From positions 160,252 to 224,251 of the forward strand of contig JBGCGD010000011.1 in NCBI GenBank assembly GCA_045110515.1: a stretch of 64,000 bases of DNA. The letters run 5' to 3'. A program made the position numbers and the translations under genes. The notes below the pieces were generated by a model. The model saw nothing but the letters and a program-made list of their open reading frames with translations. It did no database searches and was not told where the DNA came from. Shown piece by piece: positions 7,961-16,872 of the stretch. This DNA comes from Granulosicoccus sp045110515 (lineage in GTDB: Bacteria > Pseudomonadota > Gammaproteobacteria > Granulosicoccales > Granulosicoccaceae). Every line of letters begins with the position of its first letter. Within the stretch, counting starts at the first letter, position 1.

Positions 7961-9418
7961 ATGTTGAGCCATTTGCGTAACTACGCATCCGCTGGTGTGG
8001 TTACAGGCATTGTTGGTCTGATCAGTTTTCCGATCCTGACACGTAGCCTCACGGTTGCTGAGTATGGGATAGTGGGATTGATAACGTCAACACTCACTTT
8101 GTTTGTTGCGATCGGTAAGTTCGGCCTTCAACACGCCGTTATTCGTTTTTACTCGCAAGTAAGATTCGGAAACATTGGCTACAGTATGGGGCAGCTAAAC
8201 AGCACCGTCAGCGTGGTGTTCTTTGTTTTCGCCTCTATGACGACCTTGCTTTGGTTGGTCACTGGTATTTTAATCCTGCCAAATTTTATGCAATACGAGC
8301 AGCTCCCGTCGCTGTTCAAACTAGCTGCGGCCATTGTATTCATACGCCTGTCAGGAAGCGCCGCCCTTAACTTTTTGCGTGCACAGCAACATAGTGGCGA
8401 TGTCGCTTTGTCACAAAGTCTAGCTCGCTGTTTAAACCTTTTTTTGGTCTTGTTGTTGTTTTTCTATTCCGAGTTGAGTCCGACTTCTGTCATTTCGTGT
8501 TTATTGATAGCCGAAATTTTTAGCGTCGGTTATGCCTTCTATTGCTACTCTCCCAGTTTTCAATTTCGTGCTAAAGACGTGTCGAGCAGCCTCGCGAAAA
8601 CGTTGTTCATTTATGGCTTGCCGTTGATGATTTTGGAATCACTTGAGCTTGTTCTACGTTTGAGTGATCGTTACATGATTGAGTCTATGATCGGTGCGAG
8701 TGCGCTTGGTCAGTATTCGGCCTCATATAACCTGACCACCTACATTGATATTGTAATTTTATATGCGATGGTTCAGACGTTAAAGCCGGCCTATCTACAC
8801 ATGTGGGAAGAAGACGGAAAAGAGGTGACGCAAGCCTTTTTATCTAAATTTTTCAGAATTTATCTGATCACCTTTATTCCGTTCATTACCATTTTTGCCC
8901 TAACTGCCCCGCATTTGCTGAGGTTTTTAGCCGGTGACAAGTATGCTCCGGGTACGGTCATAATTCCGTATCTGTCACTGAGCTATCTGATGATGGGCGC
9001 GATGCATATCCTGACTGCAGGCATTTATATTTTTAAAGACACGAAAGTACTTGTAATCTGGAGCAGTATTGCCACGGTTACTAATTTGTTACTGAACCTA
9101 TTCTTCATCCCAATTTATGGAATTGTAGGAGCCTCGGCAGTCACGGTTATCTCTTTCGGAATTTTTACAGCTGGTGTCTCGAAGTCAGCGTTTAGAAACG
9201 TTGATTTTCCGATTGACTTGCGCACACCCGGTTTAATGGCGCTGTTTAGCCTGACCCTGTTTTTTGTGCTCGACCCTGTGGAGTTTGGGCCCGAGGTTGT
9301 CAGCTTTCTAGTCAAGGGAGCCATTGGTGTTGTGGTCCTTGTAACTGCCGTTTTGATATTGGAACCCGAGGTCAAAACGTATACCAAAGAGCGTTTTGCT
9401 AAAGTCGTTCGTGGATAG
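7961..9418 (+). CDS. Oligosaccharide flippase (Wzx-like, MOP superfamily)
   Basis: A 485-residue membrane protein with about 12-14 hydrophobic segments spread over its length, typical of Wzx flippases that move lipid-linked repeat units across the inner membrane. The N-terminus, GIVGLISFPILTRSLTVAEYGIVGL, is the characteristic polysaccharide-synthesis (RfbX/PST) opening. A central segment with DRYMIESMIGASALGQYS matches the family. Paired with the polymerase gene at 10248, it indicates a Wzx/Wzy-type pathway rather than an ABC-export or synthase route. The ATG at 7961 has only a weak ribosome-binding site. It follows the deacetylase remnant by 29 bp. Confidence 0.9.
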   Translation: MLSHLRNYASAGVVTGIVGLISFPILTRSLTVAEYGIVGLITSTLTLFVAIGKFGLQHAVIRFYSQVRFGNIGYSMGQLNSTVSVVFFVFASMTTLLWLVTGILILPNFMQYEQLPSLFKLAAAIVFIRLSGSAALNFLRAQQHSGDVALSQSLARCLNLFLVLLLFFYSELSPTSVISCLLIAEIFSVGYAFYCYSPSFQFRAKDVSSSLAKTLFIYGLPLMILESLELVLRLSDRYMIESMIGASALGQYSASYNLTTYIDIVILYAMVQTLKPAYLHMWEEDGKEVTQAFLSKFFRIYLITFIPFITIFALTAPHLLRFLAGDKYAPGTVIIPYLSLSYLMMGAMHILTAGIYIFKDTKVLVIWSSIATVTNLLLNLFFIPIYGIVGASAVTVISFGIFTAGVSKSAFRNVDFPIDLRTPGLMALFSLTLFFVLDPVEFGPEVVSFLVKGAIGVVVLVTAVLILEPEVKTYTKERFAKVVRG

Positions 9419-9466
9419 CCTGCCTGTGAATACCATTGAGACAAAAGTAGGTCGGGAGGTAGGGCT

Positions 9467-10279
9467 TTGAGTATTGTCCTGATGTATCACTCCTTGTATG
9501 AGGGCGAGGACACGTCGGCAATTGATGACGAAGATTTGCCCTATGCAGTTTCAAAAGATTCCTTCATACAACAGCTCGACCTGATTTCCCAGCGCCTCTC
9601 GGGGATCTACGATAACGCCGAGCCTGATAAAGTCGTCATTACCTTTGATGATGGTCATGTCAGCAACCTGCATATCGCTGCACCATTGCTCAAAGAAAGA
9701 GGTCTTTGCGCCTATTTTTTTATAACGACAGGCTTCGTCGATTCTCGGCCAGGGTTTATGAATGCATCGGAGGTACGTGAGCTCTCAGAATGTGAAGGCA
9801 TGATTGTGGGAAGCCATGGCGTCACTCACCGATTCTTTAATGATATGAGGCCGGAGGAGGTGCGAAAAGAGCTTTCTGAAAGTAAAGTATTGTTAGAAAA
9901 ACTGACAAATCACCCCTGCGAGTCAATGTCTTTTCCAGGTGGACGCTATAATATGGGCGTGCTGAAGCAAATGACTGCTGCGGGTTACGTGCAATGGTTT
10001 GGTTCAGACGTGGGTATGGTGAATATGTCCGAATGCTTTGGTAACGCAGGGCCAAACAAAGATAGTTCGGCATTACTTTTACCCATGATGGGTAAGAAGC
10101 CTCTAAAGAGAGTCGCTATACGCCGCACAACGCAGTTAGATGAATTCAAGCGAATGATAGGTCCGGATAAATCCTACTATCGTTCGCAGGTCTGTCGCAG
10201 TCAGGCGAAAAAGTTAGTACAAAAAACTTTAGGCAACCGGCTTTACTATGGCCTCTACAAATCCGTTTCAGCACGCTAG
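9467..10279 (+). CDS. Polysaccharide deacetylase (NodB homology, CE4)
   Basis: A 270-residue enzyme of carbohydrate esterase family 4, which removes N- or O-acetyl groups from polymers. Motif 1 is present as VVITFDDGH (catalytic Asp plus metal-ligand Asp). Motif 2 is GSHGVTH with both metal histidines, and motif 3 resembles SFPGGRYN. The start is a TTG at 9467, supported by GGGAGG at 9454-9459. There is no signal peptide, so it may act on precursors inside the cell. The C-terminus overlaps the ligase gene by 32 bases, suggesting a joint transcript. The substrate is not identifiable; modification of the local exopolysaccharide is the natural inference. Confidence 0.85.
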   Translation: MSIVLMYHSLYEGEDTSAIDDEDLPYAVSKDSFIQQLDLISQRLSGIYDNAEPDKVVITFDDGHVSNLHIAAPLLKERGLCAYFFITTGFVDSRPGFMNASEVRELSECEGMIVGSHGVTHRFFNDMRPEEVRKELSESKVLLEKLTNHPCESMSFPGGRYNMGVLKQMTAAGYVQWFGSDVGMVNMSECFGNAGPNKDSSALLLPMMGKKPLKRVAIRRTTQLDEFKRMIGPDKSYYRSQVCRSQAKKLVQKTLGNRLYYGLYKSVSAR

Positions 10280-12221
10280 CGACGAAGCCTCGGGCTTCGG
10301 GCGCTCGGCTGAGCGGGGCTCAGGTTTGCGTGGAGCCAGTCGGCGGACCAACAAACGGCGAAAAAAAACTGGCCTTGCGCCGCAGCTAAAAGCGGCCTCA
10401 GAAGGTAGTGCACTCGGTGGCTGGCCTACGTTTGCGGAACTGAGGCCTGTACTACTGTTTCTTTGTTTCCCCGCCGCGGTAGTTCTAACCAGTGTGCTGA
10501 TGGGTGGTTTGCCCAGACCTATCTTATATTTTTCCGGCTTGCTTATCGGGATTTTTGTCTTAGCTAGTACATTCAAGACGGTGGAGATAACCATCGCTTG
10601 CATTCTCATATACCTGCCGTTTGCAAAGGTGTTCGTTATCCCAGTTCTGCCGGGTCTGAACGGTACCAATATGCTAATAATGCTGGGTTTCCTAACTGCA
10701 TTTCTTCGTGCGTCACGTGAAAAAGACAAGTTCGTCGACTGGCCACCCGGCAGTTCATTGGTCATATTTTTTGGTGCATATACTGCATTGTCTGCCTTCA
10801 CCCTTTTGCAGCACGCTGGTGGCGGCAGTGTTCTCAAATCAGAATTCTTAAGTTACAAATCTTGGCTTGATCAATTTGTCGTTTACCTACTACTTGCCGC
10901 CCTAATTCGGGACAAGGCAGGCGCTAAGCGTGCCATGGTTTACACCATGATCGGGTCCATGCTGGTTATTTTTTATTCGATACCCGAATTGTTAGAAAAA
11001 ATGGGCCGCTCATCGATTGAAAAAAGTCGAATGGTGGGTCCGCAGCTTCAGTCCAATAACTTTGGTGGATTTATTGCCTACACCTTACTGCCGATGCTGG
11101 CTTTTTTTATGGTGTATATAAAAGATTTAAGGGCTTGGATAATTACCCCGTATTTCATTATCGCGTTTAAAGTTCTGCTGACGACTTTCTCCCGAGGTGC
11201 TTATCTGGCTATTGCGGCCGGGGGATTGCTAGCGGGTTATTATCGGGGAAAAGTATTTTTGGGGATGATCGGGGTGCTAGGCGTTTGTGCCGTGCTCTTG
11301 TTTCCATCGATCATCCCTCAATCGCTGGTAGATCGAATGGGAGGCCTGATCGGTGGAGAGCAGGAAATTTCCGTGCCGAAAGAAGAAGCTATTGATAAAA
11401 GCTCCTCCACACGAATTGACATGTGGAAAGCTGCTGGGAAGATGATGGCAGAAAGCCCTGTTCTTGGTAAGGGTTTTAAGGGTTTCGCATTTTTGAAATC
11501 TCGGTATCTTGAGGTCGACCATACTGAAAGCGATCCGCACAGCATGTACATGTACATTGGGTCTCAAATGGGCTTACCTGCCTTGTTTCTGTTCATATTG
11601 CTCATGTATTCCATGTTCAAAATGGGGAGGTTCTTATCGCAACATAAAGACGATGATTTTATTCGAGCGGTGGGGATTGGCTGTGCAGCAGCCGCTGTTT
11701 GTTACGGCATCATCAACGTATTCGGATCGCGTGCGGTAGCGCTCAACTTCACGGTGTACTTTTGGACCTACATGCTTATTTTGCAGGTCCTGAAGCGCTC
11801 TGTTGAAGAGGAAAGCGAAGGCTATGCTGGTGGCACGAAATCAGGTCGTCGGGGCGGTGCAGGGCGAGGTTCAGCAAAAATGGCAACTGCGGGGATTGCA
11901 TCGGAGGCAATGTTGGACGATGCCACCGTGATCCAGCAGCAATTGGAAGCCAAACGTCGAAAAAACAATCGTTCAGTGGCGCGTTTACCCAAACGTGGCG
12001 CTGCAGCTCATTTGGCACGTGAGGCTGAAAGAGCTCAAATTGAAGCTGAGTTGGCTGCCCGAAAAACAGCCCAGTTTAGCGACAGCAGGGCTCTGAGTAC
12101 TAATTTGGGAAGCGACGAATCCACAGTCTACGAGACGCGTGGTGTCCGAAAAGCAAAAGCTGCCGCCGCTGCTAAAGCCGAGCGGCTCAGTCGCCGAAAA
12201 AGGCCCAACAAGCCGAATTAA
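10248..12221 (+). CDS. O-antigen ligase/polymerase-like membrane protein with basic tails
   Basis: A 657-residue protein of the Wzy_C/O-antigen ligase family, which polymerises or transfers lipid-linked saccharide at the periplasmic face. About 11 hydrophobic segments lie between residues 65 and 525. The family block TTFSRGAYLAIAAGG and the large periplasmic loop with DMWKAAGKMMAESPVLGKGF and the DPHSMYMYIGSQMG motif are present. Unusually, it carries a basic N-terminal extension of about 60 residues (RRTNKRRKKT) and a basic C-terminal tail of about 130 residues rich in Lys, Arg, Ala and Gln that ends RRKRPNKPN. Neither tail belongs to the family core. It overlaps the deacetylase by 32 bases and is the last gene of the exopolysaccharide run. 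Confidence 0.85.
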   Translation: MASTNPFQHASDEASGFGRSAERGSGLRGASRRTNKRRKKTGLAPQLKAASEGSALGGWPTFAELRPVLLFLCFPAAVVLTSVLMGGLPRPILYFSGLLIGIFVLASTFKTVEITIACILIYLPFAKVFVIPVLPGLNGTNMLIMLGFLTAFLRASREKDKFVDWPPGSSLVIFFGAYTALSAFTLLQHAGGGSVLKSEFLSYKSWLDQFVVYLLLAALIRDKAGAKRAMVYTMIGSMLVIFYSIPELLEKMGRSSIEKSRMVGPQLQSNNFGGFIAYTLLPMLAFFMVYIKDLRAWIITPYFIIAFKVLLTTFSRGAYLAIAAGGLLAGYYRGKVFLGMIGVLGVCAVLLFPSIIPQSLVDRMGGLIGGEQEISVPKEEAIDKSSSTRIDMWKAAGKMMAESPVLGKGFKGFAFLKSRYLEVDHTESDPHSMYMYIGSQMGLPALFLFILLMYSMFKMGRFLSQHKDDDFIRAVGIGCAAAAVCYGIINVFGSRAVALNFTVYFWTYMLILQVLKRSVEEESEGYAGGTKSGRRGGAGRGSAKMATAGIASEAMLDDATVIQQQLEAKRRKNNRSVARLPKRGAAAHLAREAERAQIEAELAARKTAQFSDSRALSTNLGSDESTVYETRGVRKAKAAAAAKAERLSRRKRPNKPN

Positions 12222-12588
12222 ACCACTTTTTCGCTCATTGACAGAGTTATTCTCAGCGCGCTTCACGAGTGCTTGGCTCATACAATGTGACGTGCACGAT
12301 GTAGCGCCCTAGACTCAGTCGACTATTCTTCTATTTTCGGCAGGCTATTCCACCCGTAAAAGCGTTCAGCAGAGCTACACTTTTAGTCGCTCGAAGGGTA
12401 AGTTATCAGTGTCAGATCGATTGCTATCGAACAATTGAGTTACGTAATAAAGTCACCATGTTAATGGGGTACGAAAATTGCGATTGTTCGTCCTAGCGTG
12501 ATCGTGACACATCTTTTCGTTTTACACGTATCAGAGGTTGATCGGGTCTAGTGTTTTAGGCCAGGTGATTTCGCGGAATATTTGAGTC
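12222..12588. other. Intergenic region before clpS
   Basis: A 367-bp stretch between the end of the exopolysaccharide run and clpS. I see no open reading frame, tRNA or strong terminator in it. It must hold the clpS promoter, but no box stands out enough to call. Confidence 0.5.
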
Positions 12589-12906
12589 ATGAGTGAAGAA
12601 GACACGAATTATGAAGGTGGTTTAGCGGTAGAGACCGCCAAGCCAAAGTTGGCCAAACCGCCACTTTGGAAGGTTGTACTGCTGAACGACGATTACACGC
12701 CGATGGAATTCGTCGTAGAAGTATTAGAGGTGTTTTTTACGTTAGATCGTGAACATGCTACTCGCGTCATGCTACATGTTCATCAGAAGGGAAAGGGTGT
12801 TTGCGGTGTATTTACTCGTGAAATAGCCGAAACAAAAGTAGCACAGGTGACGCAATTAGCTCGGGAGCGAAAGCATCCACTGATGTGCGAGATGGAAAAG
12901 GCGTAA
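12589..12906 (+). CDS. clpS: ATP-dependent Clp protease adaptor ClpS
   Basis: A 105-residue ClpS, the adaptor that binds N-degron substrates and hands them to ClpAP. The conserved start PPLWKVVLLNDDYTPMEFVVEVL contains the N-degron pocket residues, and MLHVHQKGKGVCGVFTREIAETK completes the fold; length is normal for the family. The N-terminal 20 residues form the usual flexible, acidic extension. It lies 117 bp before clpA in the same direction, the common proteobacterial arrangement, and both are probably expressed together, with clpA possibly having an extra promoter in the gap. Confidence 0.97.
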   Translation: MSEEDTNYEGGLAVETAKPKLAKPPLWKVVLLNDDYTPMEFVVEVLEVFFTLDREHATRVMLHVHQKGKGVCGVFTREIAETKVAQVTQLARERKHPLMCEMEKA

Positions 12907-13023
12907 CGGTAGTAAAAGTAGGAAAGGATCTGGACTAGCGTGGTAATCCAGGATGTGTAAAGCGGCAGGAGACTATTTATGCTCCTAATGCGTATTTAAG
13001 ATTCACGGGCGGACTAATAAATA

Positions 13024-15306
13024 ATGCTTAGCAAAGAGCTGGAATTCACTCTCAACAACGCGTTTAAAGAGGCGCGTGCTAGAAGGTTTGAGTTCATGAC
13101 GGTCGAGCACCTGCTGCTTGCACTCATAGACAACCCGACAGCGGCTCAGGTACTACGGGCATGTGGTGGTGATCTCGAAACATTGCGCGACGAGCTTGAT
13201 AGCTTTGTTGACGAAAATACCCCATTGCTTGACGAAAACGACACAAGGGAGACTCAGCCTACGCTCGGTTTCCAACGCGTACTGCAACGCGCCGTTTTTC
13301 ATGTCCAGAGCTCTGGCAAAAAAGAGGTGACCGGCGCCAACGTGCTGGTGGCTATATTCGGTGAGCAAGATTCTCAAACGGTCTACTTACTAAATAAGCA
13401 AAATATTACACGCTTGGATGTTGTCAACTACATCTCACATGGCATCGCCAAGAATTCTGACGAAGAGCCTGAAGAAGCAGAAGACAACGCAGGTGAATAC
13501 GGTGGTGAAGAGGCTGAGAGTGATGCCAAGCCGCTAGACAAATATGCGACAAATTTAAATGCGAAAGCGCAGGCTGGTGAAATCGATCCTCTCATTGGAC
13601 GAGATCACGAAGTTGAGAGAGCGTCGCAAGTGCTTTGCCGCCGTCGTAAAAACAATCCACTGCTGGTGGGCGAAGCAGGCGTTGGTAAGACTGCGATTGC
13701 AGAAGGCCTGGCTAAGCGAATTGTCGACGGTGAAGTGCCGGAAGTATTGTCCGACGCCATTATTTATTCTCTGGATTTAGGTGCATTGGTTGCGGGCACT
13801 AAATACAGAGGCGATTTTGAAAAGCGTCTCAAAGCGATTTTGAATCAACTTAAGAAAGAGCAGGGTGCAATTCTGTTTATCGATGAGATCCACACCATCA
13901 TTGGTGCAGGTGCGGCATCAGGTGGTGTCATGGATGCCTCAAACCTGATCAAGCCGATGTTGGCAACGGGCGAACTGAAATGCATCGGTTCGACGACTTA
14001 CCAAGAATATCGAGGAATTTTCGAAAAGGACCGCGCTCTTTCACGCCGCTTTCAGAAGATTGATGTCAAAGAGCCCACTATTGATCAAACCTTCGAAATC
14101 CTCAAAGGCTTGAAGTCTCGGTATGAAGAATTTCACGAGGTCAAATACTCTAACAACGCGCTGAAGACTGCTGCGGAATTGTCAGGCCGATACATCAATG
14201 ATCGTTTTCTGCCTGACAAGGCCATTGACGTCATCGATGAAGCGGGTGCCAACCATCGAGTTAAGGGCGTGGCGACAAAAGGCAAAAAACAAATCAATGT
14301 TAAGGACATTGAAGCAATCGTTGCCAAGATCGCTCGTATCCCTGAAAAGAGTGTTTCCTCAACGGATATGGACAAGCTGAAAACGCTATCACGTGACTTA
14401 CGCATGGTCGTCTTCGGTCAGGATGATGCCATCAATGCCTTAGGCGCTGCCATCAAAATGTCACGCTCTGGATTGGGCCCTCAGGACAAGCCGATTGGTA
14501 GCTTTATGTTTGCAGGCCCAACAGGGGTGGGTAAGACAGAAGTGACCAAGCAGCTGTCCACCATTATGGGAATCGAACTTATTCGATTCGATATGTCGGA
14601 GTACCTGGAAAGGCATACGGTGTCCCGTTTGATTGGTGCGCCTCCAGGTTATGTTGGATTCGATCAGGGCGGCTTGCTAACCGATGCGGTCATTCAGAAC
14701 CCCCATGCGGTGGTGCTTCTCGATGAAATAGAAAAGGCGCACCCGGACGTATTCAACCTATTACTGCAAGTAATGGATCATGGCACGCTTACCGATAACA
14801 ACGGTCGTAAGGCAGATTTCAGAAACGTTATCTTAATTATGACAACCAATGCTGGGGCAGAGTCCATTTCTCGGACAACCATGGGCTTTACACAGCAGGA
14901 TCACAGCACTGACGGTAACGAAGCGGTTAACAAGTTGTTTACCCCTGAATTCAGAAACCGTCTTGATGCGGTTATCCAATTCAAGCCTCTTGATAAGAGC
15001 ATCATTCTTAACGTGGTCGATAAATTTATTATCGAACTTGAAGCTCAGCTTGAAGAGAAGAATGTTTCAATCGATTTCAATCCTGAAGCTAAAGCCTGGC
15101 TTGCAGAACACGGTTTTGATGCGCGCATGGGTGCTCGCCCAATGGCTCGCCTCATTAGTGAGAACGTCAAGAAGCATCTGGCCGATGAAATACTTTTCGG
15201 CAAGTTGAGTCGCGGCGGGCGGGTGAACGTTATTCTCGACGAGAAAGGCCACTTAGCCTTTGAGTTCGAGAGTAAGGAAAGTAAGGATAAGGAGGCGACT
15301 GCTTAG
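13024..15306 (+). CDS. clpA: ATP-dependent Clp protease ATP-binding subunit ClpA
   Basis: A 760-residue AAA+ unfoldase that works with ClpP. The N-terminal Clp-N double repeat (about 1-145) binds ClpS. A charged linker follows, then AAA domain D1 with Walker A GEAGVGKT at 216-223 and Walker B ILFIDEIH. Domain D2 has Walker A GPTGVGKT at 498-505 and Walker B VLLDEIEKA. A ClpP-docking loop with MGF occurs after SISRT in D2, where E. coli ClpA has IGL. Length is that of ClpA (758 in E. coli), and the lack of the middle coiled-coil domain excludes ClpB. It follows clpS and ends at a bidirectional terminator shared with infA. Confidence 0.97.
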   Translation: MLSKELEFTLNNAFKEARARRFEFMTVEHLLLALIDNPTAAQVLRACGGDLETLRDELDSFVDENTPLLDENDTRETQPTLGFQRVLQRAVFHVQSSGKKEVTGANVLVAIFGEQDSQTVYLLNKQNITRLDVVNYISHGIAKNSDEEPEEAEDNAGEYGGEEAESDAKPLDKYATNLNAKAQAGEIDPLIGRDHEVERASQVLCRRRKNNPLLVGEAGVGKTAIAEGLAKRIVDGEVPEVLSDAIIYSLDLGALVAGTKYRGDFEKRLKAILNQLKKEQGAILFIDEIHTIIGAGAASGGVMDASNLIKPMLATGELKCIGSTTYQEYRGIFEKDRALSRRFQKIDVKEPTIDQTFEILKGLKSRYEEFHEVKYSNNALKTAAELSGRYINDRFLPDKAIDVIDEAGANHRVKGVATKGKKQINVKDIEAIVAKIARIPEKSVSSTDMDKLKTLSRDLRMVVFGQDDAINALGAAIKMSRSGLGPQDKPIGSFMFAGPTGVGKTEVTKQLSTIMGIELIRFDMSEYLERHTVSRLIGAPPGYVGFDQGGLLTDAVIQNPHAVVLLDEIEKAHPDVFNLLLQVMDHGTLTDNNGRKADFRNVILIMTTNAGAESISRTTMGFTQQDHSTDGNEAVNKLFTPEFRNRLDAVIQFKPLDKSIILNVVDKFIIELEAQLEEKNVSIDFNPEAKAWLAEHGFDARMGARPMARLISENVKKHLADEILFGKLSRGGRVNVILDEKGHLAFEFESKESKDKEATA

Positions 15307-15335
15307 TCTGGGATTAATCAGACAGTAGATCGTTT

Positions 15336-15373
15336 AAAAAGCCACTTGGTCGTTAAAACCAAGTGGCTTTTTT
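15336..15373. terminator. Bidirectional rho-independent terminator between clpA and infA
   Basis: A hairpin with arms GCCACTTGG and CCAAGTGGC, flanked by a run of A on the left and T on the right, so it can work in both directions. It lies between the convergent clpA and infA stop codons, 30 bp past clpA and 7 bp past infA. Confidence 0.9.
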
Positions 15374-15379
15374 ATGCCC

Positions 15380-15598
15380 TTAGCGGCTGCGGTAGGTAAT
15401 GCGGCCTTTGCTTAGGTCGTAAGGGGTCATTTGTACGGTGACTTTGTCGCCGGTAAGAATACGAATGTAGTGTTTTCTCATCTTGCCGGAAATATGAGCA
15501 GTAACAACATGCCCGTTTTCTAGTTCAACGCGGAACATGGTGTTAGGAAGTGTGTCAACGACCACGCCTTCCATCTCTATGGGTTCTTCTTTAGCCAT
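15380..15598 (-). CDS. infA: Translation initiation factor IF-1
   Basis: A 72-residue IF-1, the OB-fold factor that occupies the ribosomal A site during initiation. The sequence runs MAKEEPIEMEGVV, then FRVELENGHVVTAHISGKMR, and ends YDLSKGRITYRSR, practically the standard family sequence at its exact usual length. It converges on clpA, as in many Gammaproteobacteria, and shares the terminator at 15336-15373. Confidence 0.98.
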   Translation of the reverse strand: MAKEEPIEMEGVVVDTLPNTMFRVELENGHVVTAHISGKMRKHYIRILTGDKVTVQMTPYDLSKGRITYRSR

Positions 15599-15844
15599 TA
15601 AATCTCTAGTAAGCCTATGTCGGTCTGGGTGTCATTCACCCGCTTGGCGCTATTATGCCAGCCATTGCAGGTAAGGGCGAATGATACGTAACAACTACTG
15701 CGTAGTTGCCCCCCGAAACATGGCGATTACGCCGTGCAATTACAAGTGTTTTGCCAATGGCGTCAAAGTTTTCTCTTCATTGGCGTCAATATACACACAA
15801 ATATCGGTTTGTACTGAGCAGCTTTGCCGACCATAATAGTCCGG

Positions 15845-16312
15845 ATGTATAACGCACTATTGCACCGCCCCAAGACAACTGAACGGTTCGCCGCTTTGAT
15901 GGAGATGTATGAGAAAAATTATGTCCTCATACGCCTACTGGCGCCGGAATTAAAGCAGATGCGGGAAGGCACGCATGTCTCAAAGGCGGAAGGTGCGATG
16001 TCTCTAGAATTGACGGTGAATAGTCAAAGCCGGCACACCAGCACGTTCAATTTAACTTATCGTTTTTCGAAATCTTCGGGTAAGGGACGGCGAGAGCGTG
16101 AACCCGATCTGGCCATAAGGCTTTACCATGACTCTCGCAGCTGTGAGGTCATGAGCGGGCTATTGCCTGAAGGAAGGTTGGAAGTGCGTAGGACCCGCGA
16201 TTTAGATGAAGGGCGCCGCCTTAACCGTTTTCTCAATAAATGGTTGAGTTACTGCTTGAGGCAAGGTCATTCGTTTTCGCAGGAAGTTTACTGCACGCAA
16301 AATTTATCGTAG
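15845..16312 (+). CDS. DUF1249 family protein (YqiB-like)
   Basis: A 155-residue soluble protein of the DUF1249 family, of which E. coli YqiB is the named member; no biochemical function is established. Family traits seen are the start with FAALMEMYEKNY and LIRLLAP, the segment LAIRLYHDSRSCEVMS, and the C-terminus with NRFLNKWLSYCLRQGH. The ATG at 15845 matches family starts; a TTG at 15824 would add seven residues without support. Its last 25 bases overlap the end of the convergent DUF4124 gene. In many Gammaproteobacteria this family lies near nudF, parE and cpdA, but here it stands alone. Confidence 0.85.
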   Translation: MYNALLHRPKTTERFAALMEMYEKNYVLIRLLAPELKQMREGTHVSKAEGAMSLELTVNSQSRHTSTFNLTYRFSKSSGKGRREREPDLAIRLYHDSRSCEVMSGLLPEGRLEVRRTRDLDEGRRLNRFLNKWLSYCLRQGHSFSQEVYCTQNLS

Positions 16313-16815
16313 CTGCGCTGGTACCGGGACATGTATACAACAGTGTTGTCCATATCCTCCGGGCTAAGGTTGGCTTTTAGTCTTCGCTCAAGTGATACAA
16401 CGCGTTTTCGTAAGTCCTCACACCGCCCTAGTCTAGCGTTTGAGGCCTTTGTTGCCGACACATTTTGCGAGGGCAGAGCCCGTTTAGTGGGCTGCTGAAC
16501 ATTGCCGCTCCAGCTTACGGAGCCGGATTCGACCGAGGTATTACCTGAGCGTAAGGGTGCACGATGGCTTGTCACAGGTGGGCGCGTGCGGGTATTTTCA
16601 ATCGCGCTTGCTGCTAAAACAGGCACGGTTGCCTGTTCGGCACCTGGGGATGTATTTCCTGACCTAGGCTCAATTATTTTGAAGTCTATGCCTGCAGGAG
16701 GCTTGTCCGGCGAGAAGGTTATCGAGCCATCCGCCTCAGTCCATTGGTACAAAGGTTCAGCCATGGTGGCGGCACAGTAGGTTAATAAAACGGCGTAGCA
16801 GGCTCGACGGATCAT
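16288..16815 (-). CDS. DUF4124 domain exported protein
   Basis: A 175-residue protein with a signal peptide (MIRRACYAVLLTYCAATMA, cut before EPLYQW) and an N-terminal DUF4124 domain recognised by LYQWTEADGSITFSPDKPP. This domain is common in gammaproteobacterial periplasmic proteins and its function is unknown. The middle (about 55-125) is low-complexity and rich in Ser, Thr and Pro. The C-terminus (about 128-175) has conserved-looking cysteines (CEDLRKRV and the final FCVQ) and a short helical stretch. It is divergent from crcB with 57 bp between starts and overlaps the DUF1249 gene tail-to-tail. Confidence 0.8.
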   Translation of the reverse strand: MIRRACYAVLLTYCAATMAEPLYQWTEADGSITFSPDKPPAGIDFKIIEPRSGNTSPGAEQATVPVLAASAIENTRTRPPVTSHRAPLRSGNTSVESGSVSWSGNVQQPTKRALPSQNVSATKASNARLGRCEDLRKRVVSLERRLKANLSPEDMDNTVVYMSRYQRSYDKFCVQ

Positions 16816-16872
16816 GATGGAAAGTAAAATTACGCTAAAGTCTTGAGACCTCTCGATGCAAGGTCGGTGCCC

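Noticed and set aside
10268..10837. Leftward frame of 189 codons inside the ligase gene
   Set aside because: Antisense shadow of a clear membrane-protein gene; the translation shows no domain.
15740..15795. Repeated AATGGCGTCAA-type words between infA and DUF1249
   Set aside because: Two short imperfect copies only; insufficient for an operator or repeat call.
16816..16872. Possible fluoride riboswitch before crcB
   Set aside because: The gap to the divergent gene is only 57 bp and I cannot place the conserved fluoride aptamer elements in it.
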